64,000 nucleotides of DNA from Cymodocea nodosa (Eukaryota > Streptophyta > Magnoliopsida > Alismatales > Cymodoceaceae). Location of the stretch: assembly GCA_036874045.1 (NCBI GenBank), contig CM072340.1, forward strand, positions 5,347,001 through 5,411,000, in the 5' to 3' direction. This document shows positions 48,737-60,661 of this stretch, in pieces (position 1 is the first letter of the stretch; the number at the start of each line of letters is the position of its first letter). The position numbers and the translations under genes were made by a program. The notes below the pieces were generated by a model, which was given only the letters and a program-made list of their open reading frames with translations, did not search any database and had not been told where the DNA came from.

Positions 48737-49141
48737 GATTCTTACAACCTTAACTATTCGATGCCCAAATGCATTTTGGATAGTTAGCAGATAACTTACC
48801 AAAAATCCACTTAAGTCATGCGTTGAAGTTTCAACACGTGTAATTCAGGAAATAATAAAATATTATTTAAGCATTTAAAACATAACTGTCCGGTACATTA
48901 AACATAACTCTCCAAAATAATAGAAAATTCAGATAGTTAGGAATTTCATAGCTTGCAATTTACCAACAGTTCAGAAATGTACTAAATTAATGCTAATTCT
49001 TTGTAATTATGTAGATTCCTTCATTAAAGTATAAAATAGTGTAATTATAACATAATGGCTTAATTCTCATATGATAAGCTAAATATTATGCAATTAACCA
49101 TCATTTAATCGTTAATATTATGCACTTTTTCATTCTAAACA
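48737..49141 (-). mobile_element. solo LTR B5, right part
   Basis: Continues B5 after the nested solo C LTR and ends CATTCTAAACA at 49141, followed by TGTGT. Total B5 without the insert is about 2.0 kb, as in B1. Confidence 0.85.
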
Positions 49142-49146
49142 TGTGT

Positions 49147-50677
49147 TTTTCAATATTTTCAACAAATAATTGAAACTTCAAAATTAAAAACAAGTCAAGA
49201 CACTGTTTTAATTAAATCATTTTATTCAAGTTTTCAATTACAATATACAATTCAATTCTCTTTAGAAATTGTAGATGCAATTATATAACGATACCATATT
49301 TCATCTAACCAATTTCATAACTACAAACAGAGAAAATTAATTTGCAGAATTTAAAACATTTCTCCTTATTTAAGATTTTCCTTCTTCTTGTTCTTCTTCT
49401 TCTGCAATTCTTAAGTGACAAATATCTGACTTTTTTTGCTTCACCGAATTTGCTTTCTTCTTCTTCAAATGTTTAGTGACATATATCTAACTTTCTCTGC
49501 TTCACTGAATTTCCTTCTATTTGAGAGCTTTTCCTCGAAGAGGTGTTTTGATCCTTGAAAATATATTTCGTTTGGTGTGTAGGGATAATTGATCAACAAG
49601 AATTCTATGCCTTTTATACTGTATATTCACTTCATGCATATCCTCCACGTTTAATCACTGTTAGTTTTCCACTTTTCACATCTTTTGTTTTTCCTTCATT
49701 AAAATACACACATTCTGACCCACGTTTTTTCTTTTGAATTTTCTTTAATCATCAATCCTAAATCTCTAAAAAATTTCCTACAAAATAAACTTTCTCGTCC
49801 AAAATTTTTCATCAAGTGTAATAACAAGTCGTTGTGTTAATGTTAACTAAACGAGTAAAACAAGTATATTATTAACTTAACGTATCTAACTCAACAAGTT
49901 CATCATATGCCAAATCACGTGACAAGTACTGTAGCTAACTCAACGAACTAAGTCTGTGGTGTTACGCTAACTCAACGAACCAACTTCGTGGTGTTATGCT
50001 AACTCAACAAACCAACTCCATTGTGTTATTGATAACTCAACGAAATAGAAATAAACAAATGTTTTTATAATAAGAATTTGACCACGTGAAATAATAACAA
50101 CTTTAAGTTTATAACACTAACCTAATGCATTGCCTTAGTGTTCAATATAGCAACTCAACGCATGTAGTTATGTTAACTTAACGAGTTAAACATGTGCAAC
50201 TCACGCGATACAATATAACATTTGTAAACTTTAATTTCACCACGTATACAATACTAACTTAACAAGTTCATCTGCTCTTTTACTCACTAACTTAATAAGT
50301 TCTCACGTGACCTATTTTAAACTTTAAGCTTATAACTCAATGAGTTCTCACGTGACCTTTATACAAATAACTCACTAACTTAACGAGTTGTCTTTAACGT
50401 GCACTATACATGATACAAAAAATATAACTTTAAAACATATCATGCTTTCCAATAAAAACACACGTTAACTTAACGTTTAGTTAAATGAAAAATTAGTATA
50501 ACTTAATGACTAGTTATTCAACTTAGCATAATCTCAGATCCATTACAGACAAGTATTTATATTAGTAAACTTTTTCTGTATTAATTGATGTTCTTAATTT
50601 ACTTTCACAAACAACAGTAATTGAGTAAATATGATTATATCTGTTTATCACATATCATCAAAACAAAATACTCAACA
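49147..50677 (-). repeat. 3' LTR of a minus C element, main piece
   Basis: Reverse complement of the C LTR. Its element-side end is at 50677 (CAAAATACTCAACA), next to a PPT. Rich in AACTCAACGAAC and CTTAACGAGTT repeats and CACGTG boxes. Confidence 0.9.
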
Positions 50678-50938
50678 ATCTCCCCCTTTTTGATGATGAC
50701 AAAAAAACATATTAAATCAATTATGAAATATGTTTAACTCAACGAAGCACCTTCGTTGGGTGAAGTTTTAATTCAATAAACAAGTTTGTTAACTTAAGTT
50801 CACTTAAGATTATATCTATTGTTTGAGTGAAAAACATCTCTCAGGAATAAAACTTCTCAAACAAAATATTTCAACATAATCATCTCCCCCTTTTTTAATA
50901 TATATGCAATTTAAACACATAATCATCTCCCCCTTTTT
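50678..50938 (-). other. three polypurine tracts of minus C element
   Basis: Minus-strand A5-6 G5 tracts at 50678-50691 (touching the LTR), 50882-50896 and 50925-50938. 50939-51126 is 3' untranslated with no feature. Confidence 0.75.
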
Positions 50939-51126
50939 GGTATTAATCAAAAAGATTATTACATAATATAAAAATCAAGAGACAAGTATGTACAGCTCAA
51001 CTTTCTGTAAACATTAATAAGAATGAAATCATTTACAATAAAATATATTGTTTAAATAATCAAACAATAAATACAAACATTACATTTTGTATGCAGACAT
51101 AAGCAAACAAACAAATGACAATATAT

Positions 51127-53400
51127 TTATCTATTCCTCCTAAAGATATCAATAATAGTAGAATAAATTTTATCGCCTAGATGCTTAAAATCATTTCTAA
51201 TGACATTCAGCATTGCATCTAAGTCAGGAGGTAGATCGTGTTGCTGTTGTACTTGATCTGAAGAGTTGTGTTATTGTGGTTGGTGTTCTATAATGTCAAG
51301 CTGTTGTTGTTGCTGTTGTTGATGCATAGACTGGTATTTTTGCAAATCTTTAATACTAAAATCTCTCATGCCTTTAGTTTTAGAGGGCCAGTCAAATAAA
51401 GTTAATTGGTTTACAAGAATTCTACATACAACATCACCAAAAAATAACTTTGAACTCATATGCTGTAGTTGAGAAATGAAAACATCAAACCAATTGATTT
51501 GAATTCTATTTAGGAGGCCATAAGTTGCATATAAACAACTTCTACTGACTTCTAGATTATGTTTGACTCTCTGAAATAAATTGGCATGTAGAATATTTAC
51601 AATAAACATTGCCTCTGCATTCAGATTTTCCATTAATCTCATTTCAGTATATACACCTGGAATCTGTGATAACAACTAAATGTCCCATTCCAACTGTCTA
51701 ACAATGTCAAATCTGTTAGTAACAACAACACCTTCATTCTGTAATCCTAAAACTTCAAAAATCAATTTAGGAGATAAGGTGAACTGTTGAGTTATTTAAG
51801 TTGTCAATATATTATTATTCTTGACCAAATTGCTATAAAAAGTTGCAATAAGCTCTTTGTATTGCTTCCATTTTGTTCCAACTAGCAAGAATTGCATTAA
51901 GCCTTGAAACTCAAATAGATCTCTTATTTCCAATAAATTTCTAAACTTTATTGGTCGAGCATGCAGAATCTGACATGAAATCAAATTATTATATTTCTGC
52001 AATGCTTCCTCAGATCTAAAATAAATTGAATTTTCTTGAATGTTTATTGTTCTATACAAAGAAGTTGATACCTGAAGCCTTCATTTAGAATTTAATTCAT
52101 CGTCAGGAATCTCTTCTTTAAAATGAATGCCATTATGTTCCTCTATCAAAAGATTTTCTTGAAGTTGCTTAGGTAAGCTTGATTCTTCAACTTCAATAGA
52201 GTGAGGAACATTTGCAATATCCATTACATCCATTTGTTCAGTTTCTATAGAGTGGTCAAAGTTCAAATTTTCCACAAATTCAACAGCTTGTATATCTATT
52301 TGTAATTCTTCAGTTTCTGCAACAAATATTTCCATTTGCACATGCTGTGAATTCTTAGACTCTGGTTCTATAGATTTTAAAGTAGGCTAATCAACATTAA
52401 GCTCTCTTTAGAGTCTTATCTTTTTCAATAGTTGCTACTCCAAACAATCCAGCCTCTGAACTAGTTATTGCCTTAATATTTTCAAGCACATCTGCAATAA
52501 CTTGTTCAATATCAGTTGCCTGATGCTCTGATTGTTCAATTTCCTTATCATTAGGGCTTGAAACAATAGAAAAACTTGAACTAATTTGTTTCTTTGATTT
52601 CTTTTCAAGTTTTCTAGAAAGAGAGAATAGAGTCATATTATCATCATTAGTTTCAGTGTGTTCTAAACTGATGAGCTTATCAGATGCACTATAAGGTACA
52701 ATATCTAGACATACATTGTCCTTTGGAAGTAACTCATCATCTGATTTTTCTTTTTCAACTAAAGTTGTCTCCTTAGAAACATTCTCTTTATGCTTCATTT
52801 TTCTTACTCTCTTTCTCTTGCAACAAGTCAACTGTTCTTCTTCTATTATTGCTATTTTCTTCTAAATCTGATCTAAAAAAGTTTTCTGTTTTAATTCTTC
52901 AAAGGCACTTTCTATAGCTATTGCCTTTCAAAGACTTTCAACTTTTTCTTGATCAACAGCAATATTTGTTTTTTTTCCATTGAATATAAAGGTGTAGGTA
53001 TAGCAGATTCATGTGCTTCCTTAAATGATTGTAATCTTGTTCCACTAATAGATGTTTGAGGAATTCAATTTGAAGTACCTACTCCTTTCTCTAAATATTT
53101 AGCATATTGTTCCAAAAATGTTATCTCTGCATATTTCATATGATATTCTCTATCATATTTACTTCTAATTCCCATATATTGTATATTGGCAGCTGTATTA
53201 TGAAGTTCTTGTCTAACTTCATCTAATATTTCTTCAGAAAAGAAATAGTTGCTATAGATTTGAGCTAACCTTTTATCAACTTGCAAAATTTTCTTAAACC
53301 ATGCTCGTGGAACGTCATCGACATCTATTTCTTTGCCTTTAGCATTTCCTCTACCTCTTCCTTTTCCTTTGCCACACCCTTTGTTGAACTTGGAAAACAT
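51127..53400 (-). pseudogene. ORF3 copy 2, C family, most complete copy
   Basis: ATG at 53400 (MFSKFNKGCGKGKGRGRG), TAA at 51129-51127, about 758 codons. Basic Gly/Arg/Lys N-terminus; VPRAWF, VDKRLAQIYSNYFFSEE and EQYAKYLEKGVG; acidic middle with DNVCLDIVPY and SSFSIVSSP; C-terminal domain with ILHARPIKFRNL, RDLFEFQGL, ELIATFYSNL, NAEAMFIVNILHANLFQR, CLYATYGLLNRIQINWFD and KLFFGDVVCRILVNQ; polyQ; IDIFRRNR end. A frame excursion covers about 53065-52390 and stops occur near 52340-52060, 51795 and 51268. No signal peptide or clear transmembrane helix was seen, so an envelope role is not supported. Confidence 0.78.
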
Positions 53401-54927
53401 CGTAGCAAGTTGTAACAGGAACAAGCGAGAAAGATGTTTACGAGATAACCTAAGTTACCATATAATAAGTGTTTAAATAGGGTTTCTATAGAATAACTTA
53501 ATGAGTCTATTAGTCGGATTTGAGTTTTAAAAGAATATTGAATAAAATTTATTCAATCGAGGTACCTGAAAACTTTAAGCATAACTCATTGAGTTACCTA
53601 ACCTAACGAGTAAAACACTGTCTAGAGGTAGTTTTACACGTTACCTTACATAACATAATGTCTAATTAGGATACTTAACAACAATTCGGATGTTTTCAAC
53701 TGAAAGCTTTTGAAATCAACAAACAAGCTAAAACAACTTAAATAACCATTATGTTGAGAACATTGTAAACTATTCTAATATTCCTTTTATGAACCTAAAA
53801 TAGTTTGTTTGCCTATTAAATTGTTTTATCAAGATCTTAAGAGGACTAAACTCAGATTAACTAAGATCTATATTCTGAATGATATTAATCTATTTTTGGA
53901 CATTGTAATTCCTCCCCCTACAAATATACTTCAAATATATTCAATAACATACAAAATATACTTGTATAAAGTAGGTGTTACTTATAACTATACTTTAATT
54001 TTTCTTTTTAGAAATTTCTGTTATTCTGAATTTATCAAGAATGATTTCGAGAATCAAATTCAATTGTATATGAATCAAAATATAACTTTAAACTTATATG
54101 ATTAACACAAGGAGAATAAAGGAATGTATCTCAAATAAACATTTTCAAAAGCACTAATTTTGATTCAACAAATCAGCAATCATATTGGTAGAAACCATAT
54201 TTGATTCAAAAATATCTGTATTTAATGAAACAACTTTTATTTTTTCAACATAATAAATATTGATATTTTTCTTTAAAAGTTAGTTTGAAAAACTTGAATC
54301 ATACAAGAGCATTCTAATGTACCCGTGTAATGAGCTTTCAATCAACAATCCTAGGTCTGATCAGGACCTTAGGTTGCCAGATTTAAAGAATCCTTTTTTA
54401 GGACAACAATCCTTCCATACCTATCTGCTCAAGTACAAGAGACTCGTGATCAAACTGACCAATAAACTCTCAAAGATTTTCTCGTTATAAGCACTTGTTA
54501 TTTTAAGCACAGTATATATGTATTTCATTAATATAGATGAAATAAAGCACAAATCTCATATAATTTTTACTTCTATGATTCTACTGAAACTATGAATCAA
54601 CTTCAAAAAGCTCATACATTTAATCAGTAGCTTAATATGATTTACAGATAAATTATTCTACAAGTTTAATCAATTAAGTCAAATTCATGCATGATCATAT
54701 GCACTTTCATTGATTCAAAGAAAACATTTAATCAAAATTTTAGGATTTTAGAGGAATTTAATGTTTTTCATTGACATTTCCACTTAAAATTTTAAAAACA
54801 TTAAACTTAGAAAGATAAGTAAAATCAATAAGATACTACAATAATTTTATCGTAAACATAGAGTATCTTATGCAGTAGATTAGATATTACTCAAATATAT
54901 ATGATAAGTATATAATATCTATGAGGT
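53401..54927 (-). repeat. C-type spacer, minus, with TATA-like box and internal purine tract
   Basis: Reverse complement of the spacer at 60750-62240 and 1-1217. TATTTAAA at 53479-53472 lies about 72 bp before ORF3. Purine tract at 53921-53909. The C pol expected further right is displaced by the LTR at 54928. The open frame at 53809-54105 is not conserved in other spacers. Confidence 0.78.
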
Positions 54928-55714
54928 TGTTGAGTATTTTGTTTTGATGATATGTGATAAACGGATATAATCATATTTACTCAATTAATGTTATTTGTGA
55001 AAGTAATTTAAGAACATCAATTAATATAGAAAAAGTTTACTAATATAAATACTTGTTTGTAATGGATCTAAAATTATACTATATTAAATAACTAGTCGTT
55101 ACGTTATACTAACTTGTCATTTAACTAAACGTTAAGTTAAGGTGTATTTCTATTGTAAAGCATGATATGTTTTAAAGTTATATTTTCTGTATCATGAACA
55201 GTGCACGTTTAGACAACTTGTTAAGTTAGTGAGTTATTTGTATAAAGGTCACGTGAGAACTCGTTGAGTTATAGGATTAAAGGTTAAAATAGGTCACGTG
55301 AGAACTCGTTAAATTAGTAAGTAAAAGAGCAGATGAACTCGTTAAGTTAGTATTGTACACGTAGTGAAATTAAAGTTTACGAATGTTATATTATATCACG
55401 TGAGTTGCACATGTTTAACTTGTTAAGTTAACACAACTACATGCGTTGAGTTGCTATATTGAACACTAAGGCAACACGTTAGGTTAGCATTATAAACTTA
55501 AAATTGTTATTATTGCACATGGTAAAATCCTTATTATAAAAACATTTGTTTATTACTGGTTCGTTGAGTAAGTGTAACACCATGAAGCTGGTTCGCTGAG
55601 TTAGCATAACACCACGAAGCTGGTTCGTTGAGTTATCTGTAACACAACAGAGTTAGTTCGTTGAGTTAGTTACAGTACTTATCACGTGATTTGTCACATG
55701 ATAAACTCGTTGAC
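54928..55714 (+). repeat. C-family LTR, truncated by next C element
   Basis: Starts TGTTGAGTATTTTG as a C LTR and runs about 790 bp (CTCGTTAAGTTAG arrays, CACGTGAG boxes) before a second C LTR begins at 55715. The missing 3' part is presumably beyond the window. Confidence 0.82.
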
Positions 55715-57251
55715 TGTTGAGTATTTTTGTTTTGATGATGTGTGCTGAATGAAAATAATCATATTTGCTCAATTACTATTGCTTGTGAAAAGAAATTAAA
55801 ATCATCAATTAATACAGAAAAAGCTTACTAATATAAATACTTGTCTGTATTGGATCTGAAGTTAATAACTAGTCGTTTAGTTGTATTAATTTCTCATTTA
55901 GCTAAACGTTAAGTTAACGTGTGTTTTTATTGAAAAGCATGATATGTTTTAATATTATATCTTCTGTATCATGAACAGTGCACGTTTAGACAACTCGTTA
56001 AGTTAGAGTTTTGTTTGTATAGAGGTCACGTGAGAACTCGTTAAGTTAGAGGCTTAAAGGTTAAAATAGGTCACGTGATAACTCGTTAAGTTAGTATTAT
56101 ACATGTGGTGAAATTATAAGTTACAAATGTTGTATTGTATCACGTGAGGTGCACATGTTTAACTCGTTAAGTTAACATAACTAAACGCGTTGAGTTGCTA
56201 TATTGAACACTAAGGCAATGCGTTAAGTTAGTGTTATAAACTTAAGTTGTTATTTTTGCACGTGGTAAAATTCTTATTATAAAAACATTTGTTTATTACT
56301 AGTTCATTGAGTTATCATAACACAACGGAGATGGTTCGTTGAGATAGCATAACACCATGGACTTAGTTGGTTGAGTTAGCTACAGTACTTGTCACGTGAA
56401 ATAGCACATGGTGAACTCGTTAAGTTAGAAACGTTAAGTTATATATATATACGTGTGTTACTCGTTTAGTTAACATTAAAGTAATGACTTCTTATTACAC
56501 TAATGAAAAATTTTTGGACGAGAAAGTTTATTTTCAGGAAATTTTTCAGAGATCCAAGACTGATGATTAAAGAAAATTCGAAATATAAACGTGGGTTAGA
56601 ACGTGTGTGTTTCGATGAAGGAAAAAGAAAAGACGTGGAGAAGTGGAAAACTGGTAGTGGTTAAACGTGAAGGATATGCATGAAATGAAGATACAATATA
56701 AAAGGCATAGAATTCTCGTTGATCAATTTATCCTTACACACAAAAAGAAAAATCTTTTCAAGGATCAAACCATCCCTGCACACCAAAAGAAAAATCTTTT
56801 TTAGGGATCAAAAACACCTTCTTGGGGAAAATCTCTTAAGTGGAAGAAAGTTTAGTGAAGCATAAAAAGGTAAGATTTTCGTCACTGAAGATTTGAAGTA
56901 TCAGAAGAATGTAAATTCGGTGAAGCATGAAAAGACAAGATATTCGTCACTAAAGAATTGCTAAAGAAGAAGAAAGATCTCAAACAGGGAGAAAAGTTTT
57001 AAATTTCGCAAATTAGTTTTCTCTATTTGTAGTTATGAAATTGTTTAGATGATACATGGTATCGAAATATAATTGCATCTACAATTTATGAGGAGAATTG
57101 AATTGTATATTGTAATTGAAATCTTGAATAAAAATGATTTTATGAAAACAATGTCTCGACTTGTTTTTGAGTTTTAAAGTTTCAATTATATTTCAGAAAA
57201 TATTAAAAATACACAATTCACCCCCCTCTTGTGTAGCCATACGATCCTATA
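55715..57251 (+). repeat. 5' LTR of C element inserted in a C LTR
   Basis: TGTTGAGTATTTTTG to ACGATCCTATA (last C of the usual CTACA is T), 1537 bp, with a primer site two bases on. Preceded by TTGAC, the expected left half of a target duplication whose mate is off the window. Confidence 0.9.
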
Positions 57252-57253
57252 AG

Positions 57254-57265
57254 TGGTATCAGAGC
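57254..57265 (+). other. primer binding site of C element
   Basis: TGGTATCAGAGC, exact tRNA-iMet complement. The leader 57266-57451 has no feature. Confidence 0.92.
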
Positions 57266-57451
57266 TTTGTTAATAATCTTTGATATAAAATCGATACCAA
57301 CTTATTTAATATCATTACTTATTCTACCTTCCTTGTTTTTAAACAAAAATTAATATCTGAGTATACGTTTAACTTTCTTGATTTAAGGCTCAAGTTGTTT
57401 TAAAGTTTTTAGACTGTTTAAAATCAAATAGGTTGAAAAATCTAAGGTAAA

Positions 57452-59601
57452 ATGGCTACTGGAAATGGTAATTTTTCTTTATATGAAGGCCAAAATCTTA
57501 ATCGTCCTCCTTTATTTGATGGAATACATTTTGAATATTGGAAATATAGGATGACTGTTTTTCTTCAAAATATAGATCATAAATTGTGGTTCATGATTTC
57601 TAAACCATATACTCCGTTAACTACTCCTTATAATACATGGACAATTACTGAAAAAGAAAATGAAACTCTGAATGCTAAGGGCTTAAATATTTTATTTTGT
57701 GCATTGAGTTATGAACAGTTCAGTAAAGTGTCGGCATATAAATCTGCTTATGAGGTGTGCCATGCATTAGAAGTTTCACATGAAGGTACTTCTCAAGTTA
57801 AAGAGACAAAAATAAACATGTTGATTCATAAGTATGAACTCTTTAAGATACATGAAGACGAAAATATTTCTGAGATGTTTTCCAGATTTCTTGATATCAT
57901 AAACTCTTTAAAATGTTTAGGAAAGAATTTTGAATAGAAGGATTTGGTGAGGAAAATTCTCAGATCCCTAAGTTCTAAATGGTCTCAGAAAGTAACATCA
58001 ATTGAGGAATCTCAAGATTTAAATGTTTATACTATGAATGAACTTATAGGAAATTTAACAGCTTATGAAGTTCAATTAAATGAATCACTGAGTCACAACA
58101 AACTAAAAATGAAGAAAGAAATAGCCTTCGAAATTAATTCAGATTCTGATATATCTACTGATTCTGATGAGGATTTGATTTTGCTGACTAGGAAATTCAA
58201 GAAAGCATGGAAAGCTAGGAAACAGCAAAGGAACAAAAATGAAAAACCCTCAATGTCAAAATCATTGAATGACAAGAATTCTTCATCCAGAAAGTGTGTA
58301 TGTTACAACTGTAAGAAACCTGGACATCTTTCTCTAGATTGTCCTATGAGGAAAAATGAAAAGCAAAGTAGGACAAATCAGAAGAAGACGGCTTAGAAAA
58401 GTTTTACAAGAAAAAGGCTTTGAAGGTCACTTGCGATGACACGTCTGAAGAGTCTGAATCTGAGGAATCAGCATCAAAATCTTCACATTCAGAAGGAGAA
58501 CAAGAGTTAGAAGACGTTGCTCATGTGTGCTTCATGGCAGATGAGTCTGAGGTAATATCTGATCTTGAAAGTCATTCAGATTTCAACTTTGATGAATTAT
58601 TATGTGCTTATCATGCATTATTACAAAAACTTAAAGTATGTAAACTAGAAAATAAGAATATTAGAAAATCTTCATCCATTATGGAAGAAGAAAATTATTT
58701 CCTGTCTACTACTTTAGAAAAGTTTAAATGTGATAATGAAAATCATGCTAGAGATTTGCAAAAATTTAGATTTAATGAATGTATCTTGCATGAACAAATA
58801 TAGAATATAAATGCTGAAAAATTAAAGATAGAATCTGAAAATGAAATGTTGAGAAACGATATAAATGAACTTGAATTAGAGATAGATAAATTAAAACTGA
58901 GAGAGCAAGATTTAAATTCTACCATTGAGAAATGGAATTTAAGTCAAACTAAGTTAGACAAACTAATTAGTACCCCTACGGTGTCTTATAAATTTGGCTT
59001 AGGATTTGATTATCCTGAATATCCTAAATCTCAAGCCAATAAAGGATTTATTAGTTGCAGTTCAAGTAAATCTAGGACTAAAATTCCTTTTATTATGAAA
59101 CAAGGTAATAAATATGTAGAAGTAGGTACTTCAAAGGATGAATCATGCAGTAATAATAAAATTTCAGATAATTGTAGTAAACTGAAAATTCAGAAACCTA
59201 AGCATGTAATTCAATACACTGGTATTAGACCAATTACTCATTCTGCATGTGATAAAAAAAAAAATTCTTGTGTAGAAAAAGATTTTGTATGTATGGAAAG
59301 TGTTAATACAAGTACAAAATCTTGGTATGAACTTACAGAAATGTATAAGCATGACCAAAATAAATTAACATCTGATAAAAATATGTTTGGTCTTGATTAT
59401 ACTTCATCTGAAAACAAAAAGAATGATTGCAAAAGCAATAATGCTATATGTGAGTATGAAACTAATGATAAATCAATAGTACTTACAATTAATAAGAATA
59501 TAAATGATAATGTTAAACTATTTTTAAACAAAAAGAAGAAATATGCGTTTAATGAACTTGGTCCACAACATCATTGGGTACCAAGAAAAAGTTTTTCTTA
59601 A
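57452..59601 (+). pseudogene. gag: gag of C element
   Basis: ATG 57452. GQNLNRPPLFDG, UBN2-type domain to about codon 160, knuckle CYNCKKPGHLSLDC (about 58300-58341) intact, then Ser/Glu-rich and long coiled-coil stretches. Unusually long C-terminus ending HHWVPRKSFS and TAA at 59599-59601. Stops at 57935, 58394 and 58801, and one frame change near 58400. A pyrimidine-rich TTTTTCTTAATTTGTGTTGTAG at the gag end looks like a 3' splice site. Confidence 0.88.
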
Positions 59602-60661
59602 TTTGTGTTGTAGGAGGAAACAACATCAAAATGGATCTTGGACAGTGGAGCGTCAAGTCACATGATCGGACAAAAATGTCTATTACAAAATTTTACAAAT
59701 ACCATGAAAGGAAGTGTAACATTTGGAAACAAAAGCAAAGATAAAATCATAGGTATGGGCAATGTTCAAATAACTCCTACTTGTGTTATTTCGAATGTAC
59801 TATATGTAGAAAACCTAGGATTAAATTTGCTGAGTTTCATAAATGGATAAAGGTATATTTTTAAATCAGGAAAAATATGCAGATGAAATGCTTAAGAAAT
59901 TTAATTTTAATGATACAAGGATTCGAGGAACTCCTATGAATACTACTTTAAAGTTAGATATTGATGACATAGGAAAATCTATAGATCAAAGAAAATATAG
60001 AAGTATGATCGGTTCTTTACTTTATTTGACTGCTAGTAGACCAGATATTATGTTTGCTGTGTGTGTTTGTGCTAGATTTCAATCTAATCCTAAGGAATCA
60101 CACTTAATTGCAGTTAAAAGAATATTTAGATATATACAAGGAACTAAAAATTTCGGACTGTATTATTCTAAGGATAGTTCAATGGATCTTATAGGATATA
60201 CTGATGCTGATTATGTAGGATCTAAATCTGATAGAAAGAGTACTAGTGGCACATGTCAATTATTGGGAAATAATTTGGTGTCATGGTTTAGTAAATAGCA
60301 AAACTGTGTAGCACTTTCTACTACAGAAGCTGAATATGTTGCTGCTGCACTGTGTTGCACTCAGATTCTGTGGATAAGGCAAACATTAGAAGATTTTGGA
60401 TTATCTTATGATACAACTGAGATTTATTGTGATAGTAGTTCTGCAATAAATCTTTCCAAAAATCTTGTATTACATTCAAGAGCAAAGCATATAGAGGTTA
60501 GACATCATTTTCTAAGAGATAATGTAATTAAAGGAAAAATTAAATTAGAATTTGTGTCTAGTAAAAATCAATTAGCTGATATATTTACAAAACCTCTAGA
60601 TGAAAATACATTCTACAACATTAAATTAAATTTAGGTATTTGTAGGCTATGTGATGTGTAA
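59602..60661 (+). pseudogene. pol: pol of C element, integrase and RT core deleted
   Basis: Protease LDSGASSHMIG (Asp intact) runs to LNLLSF near 59840. At 59844-59855 (GGATAAAGGTAT) it jumps straight into the RT C-terminus ([17 protein letters not shown]). Pre-integrase, integrase and the YVDD part are absent. RNase H follows: [20 protein letters not shown], a stop at 60296, TEAEYVAAA, YCDSSSAINLS, SRAKHIEVRHHFLRD and ADIFTKPL, ending TAA at 60659-60661. It cannot self-replicate. Confidence 0.9.

Noticed and set aside
51271..53424. ORF3 as a retroviral-type envelope gene
   Set aside because: Position fits, but no signal peptide, transmembrane helix or furin-like site is visible, and the N-terminus is basic and Gly-rich.
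53809..54105. 98-residue plus-strand open frame in the minus C spacer
   Set aside because: The equivalent positions in the spacers at 1-1217, 7624-8740 and 60662-62240 are not open; composition is plain A/T-rich.
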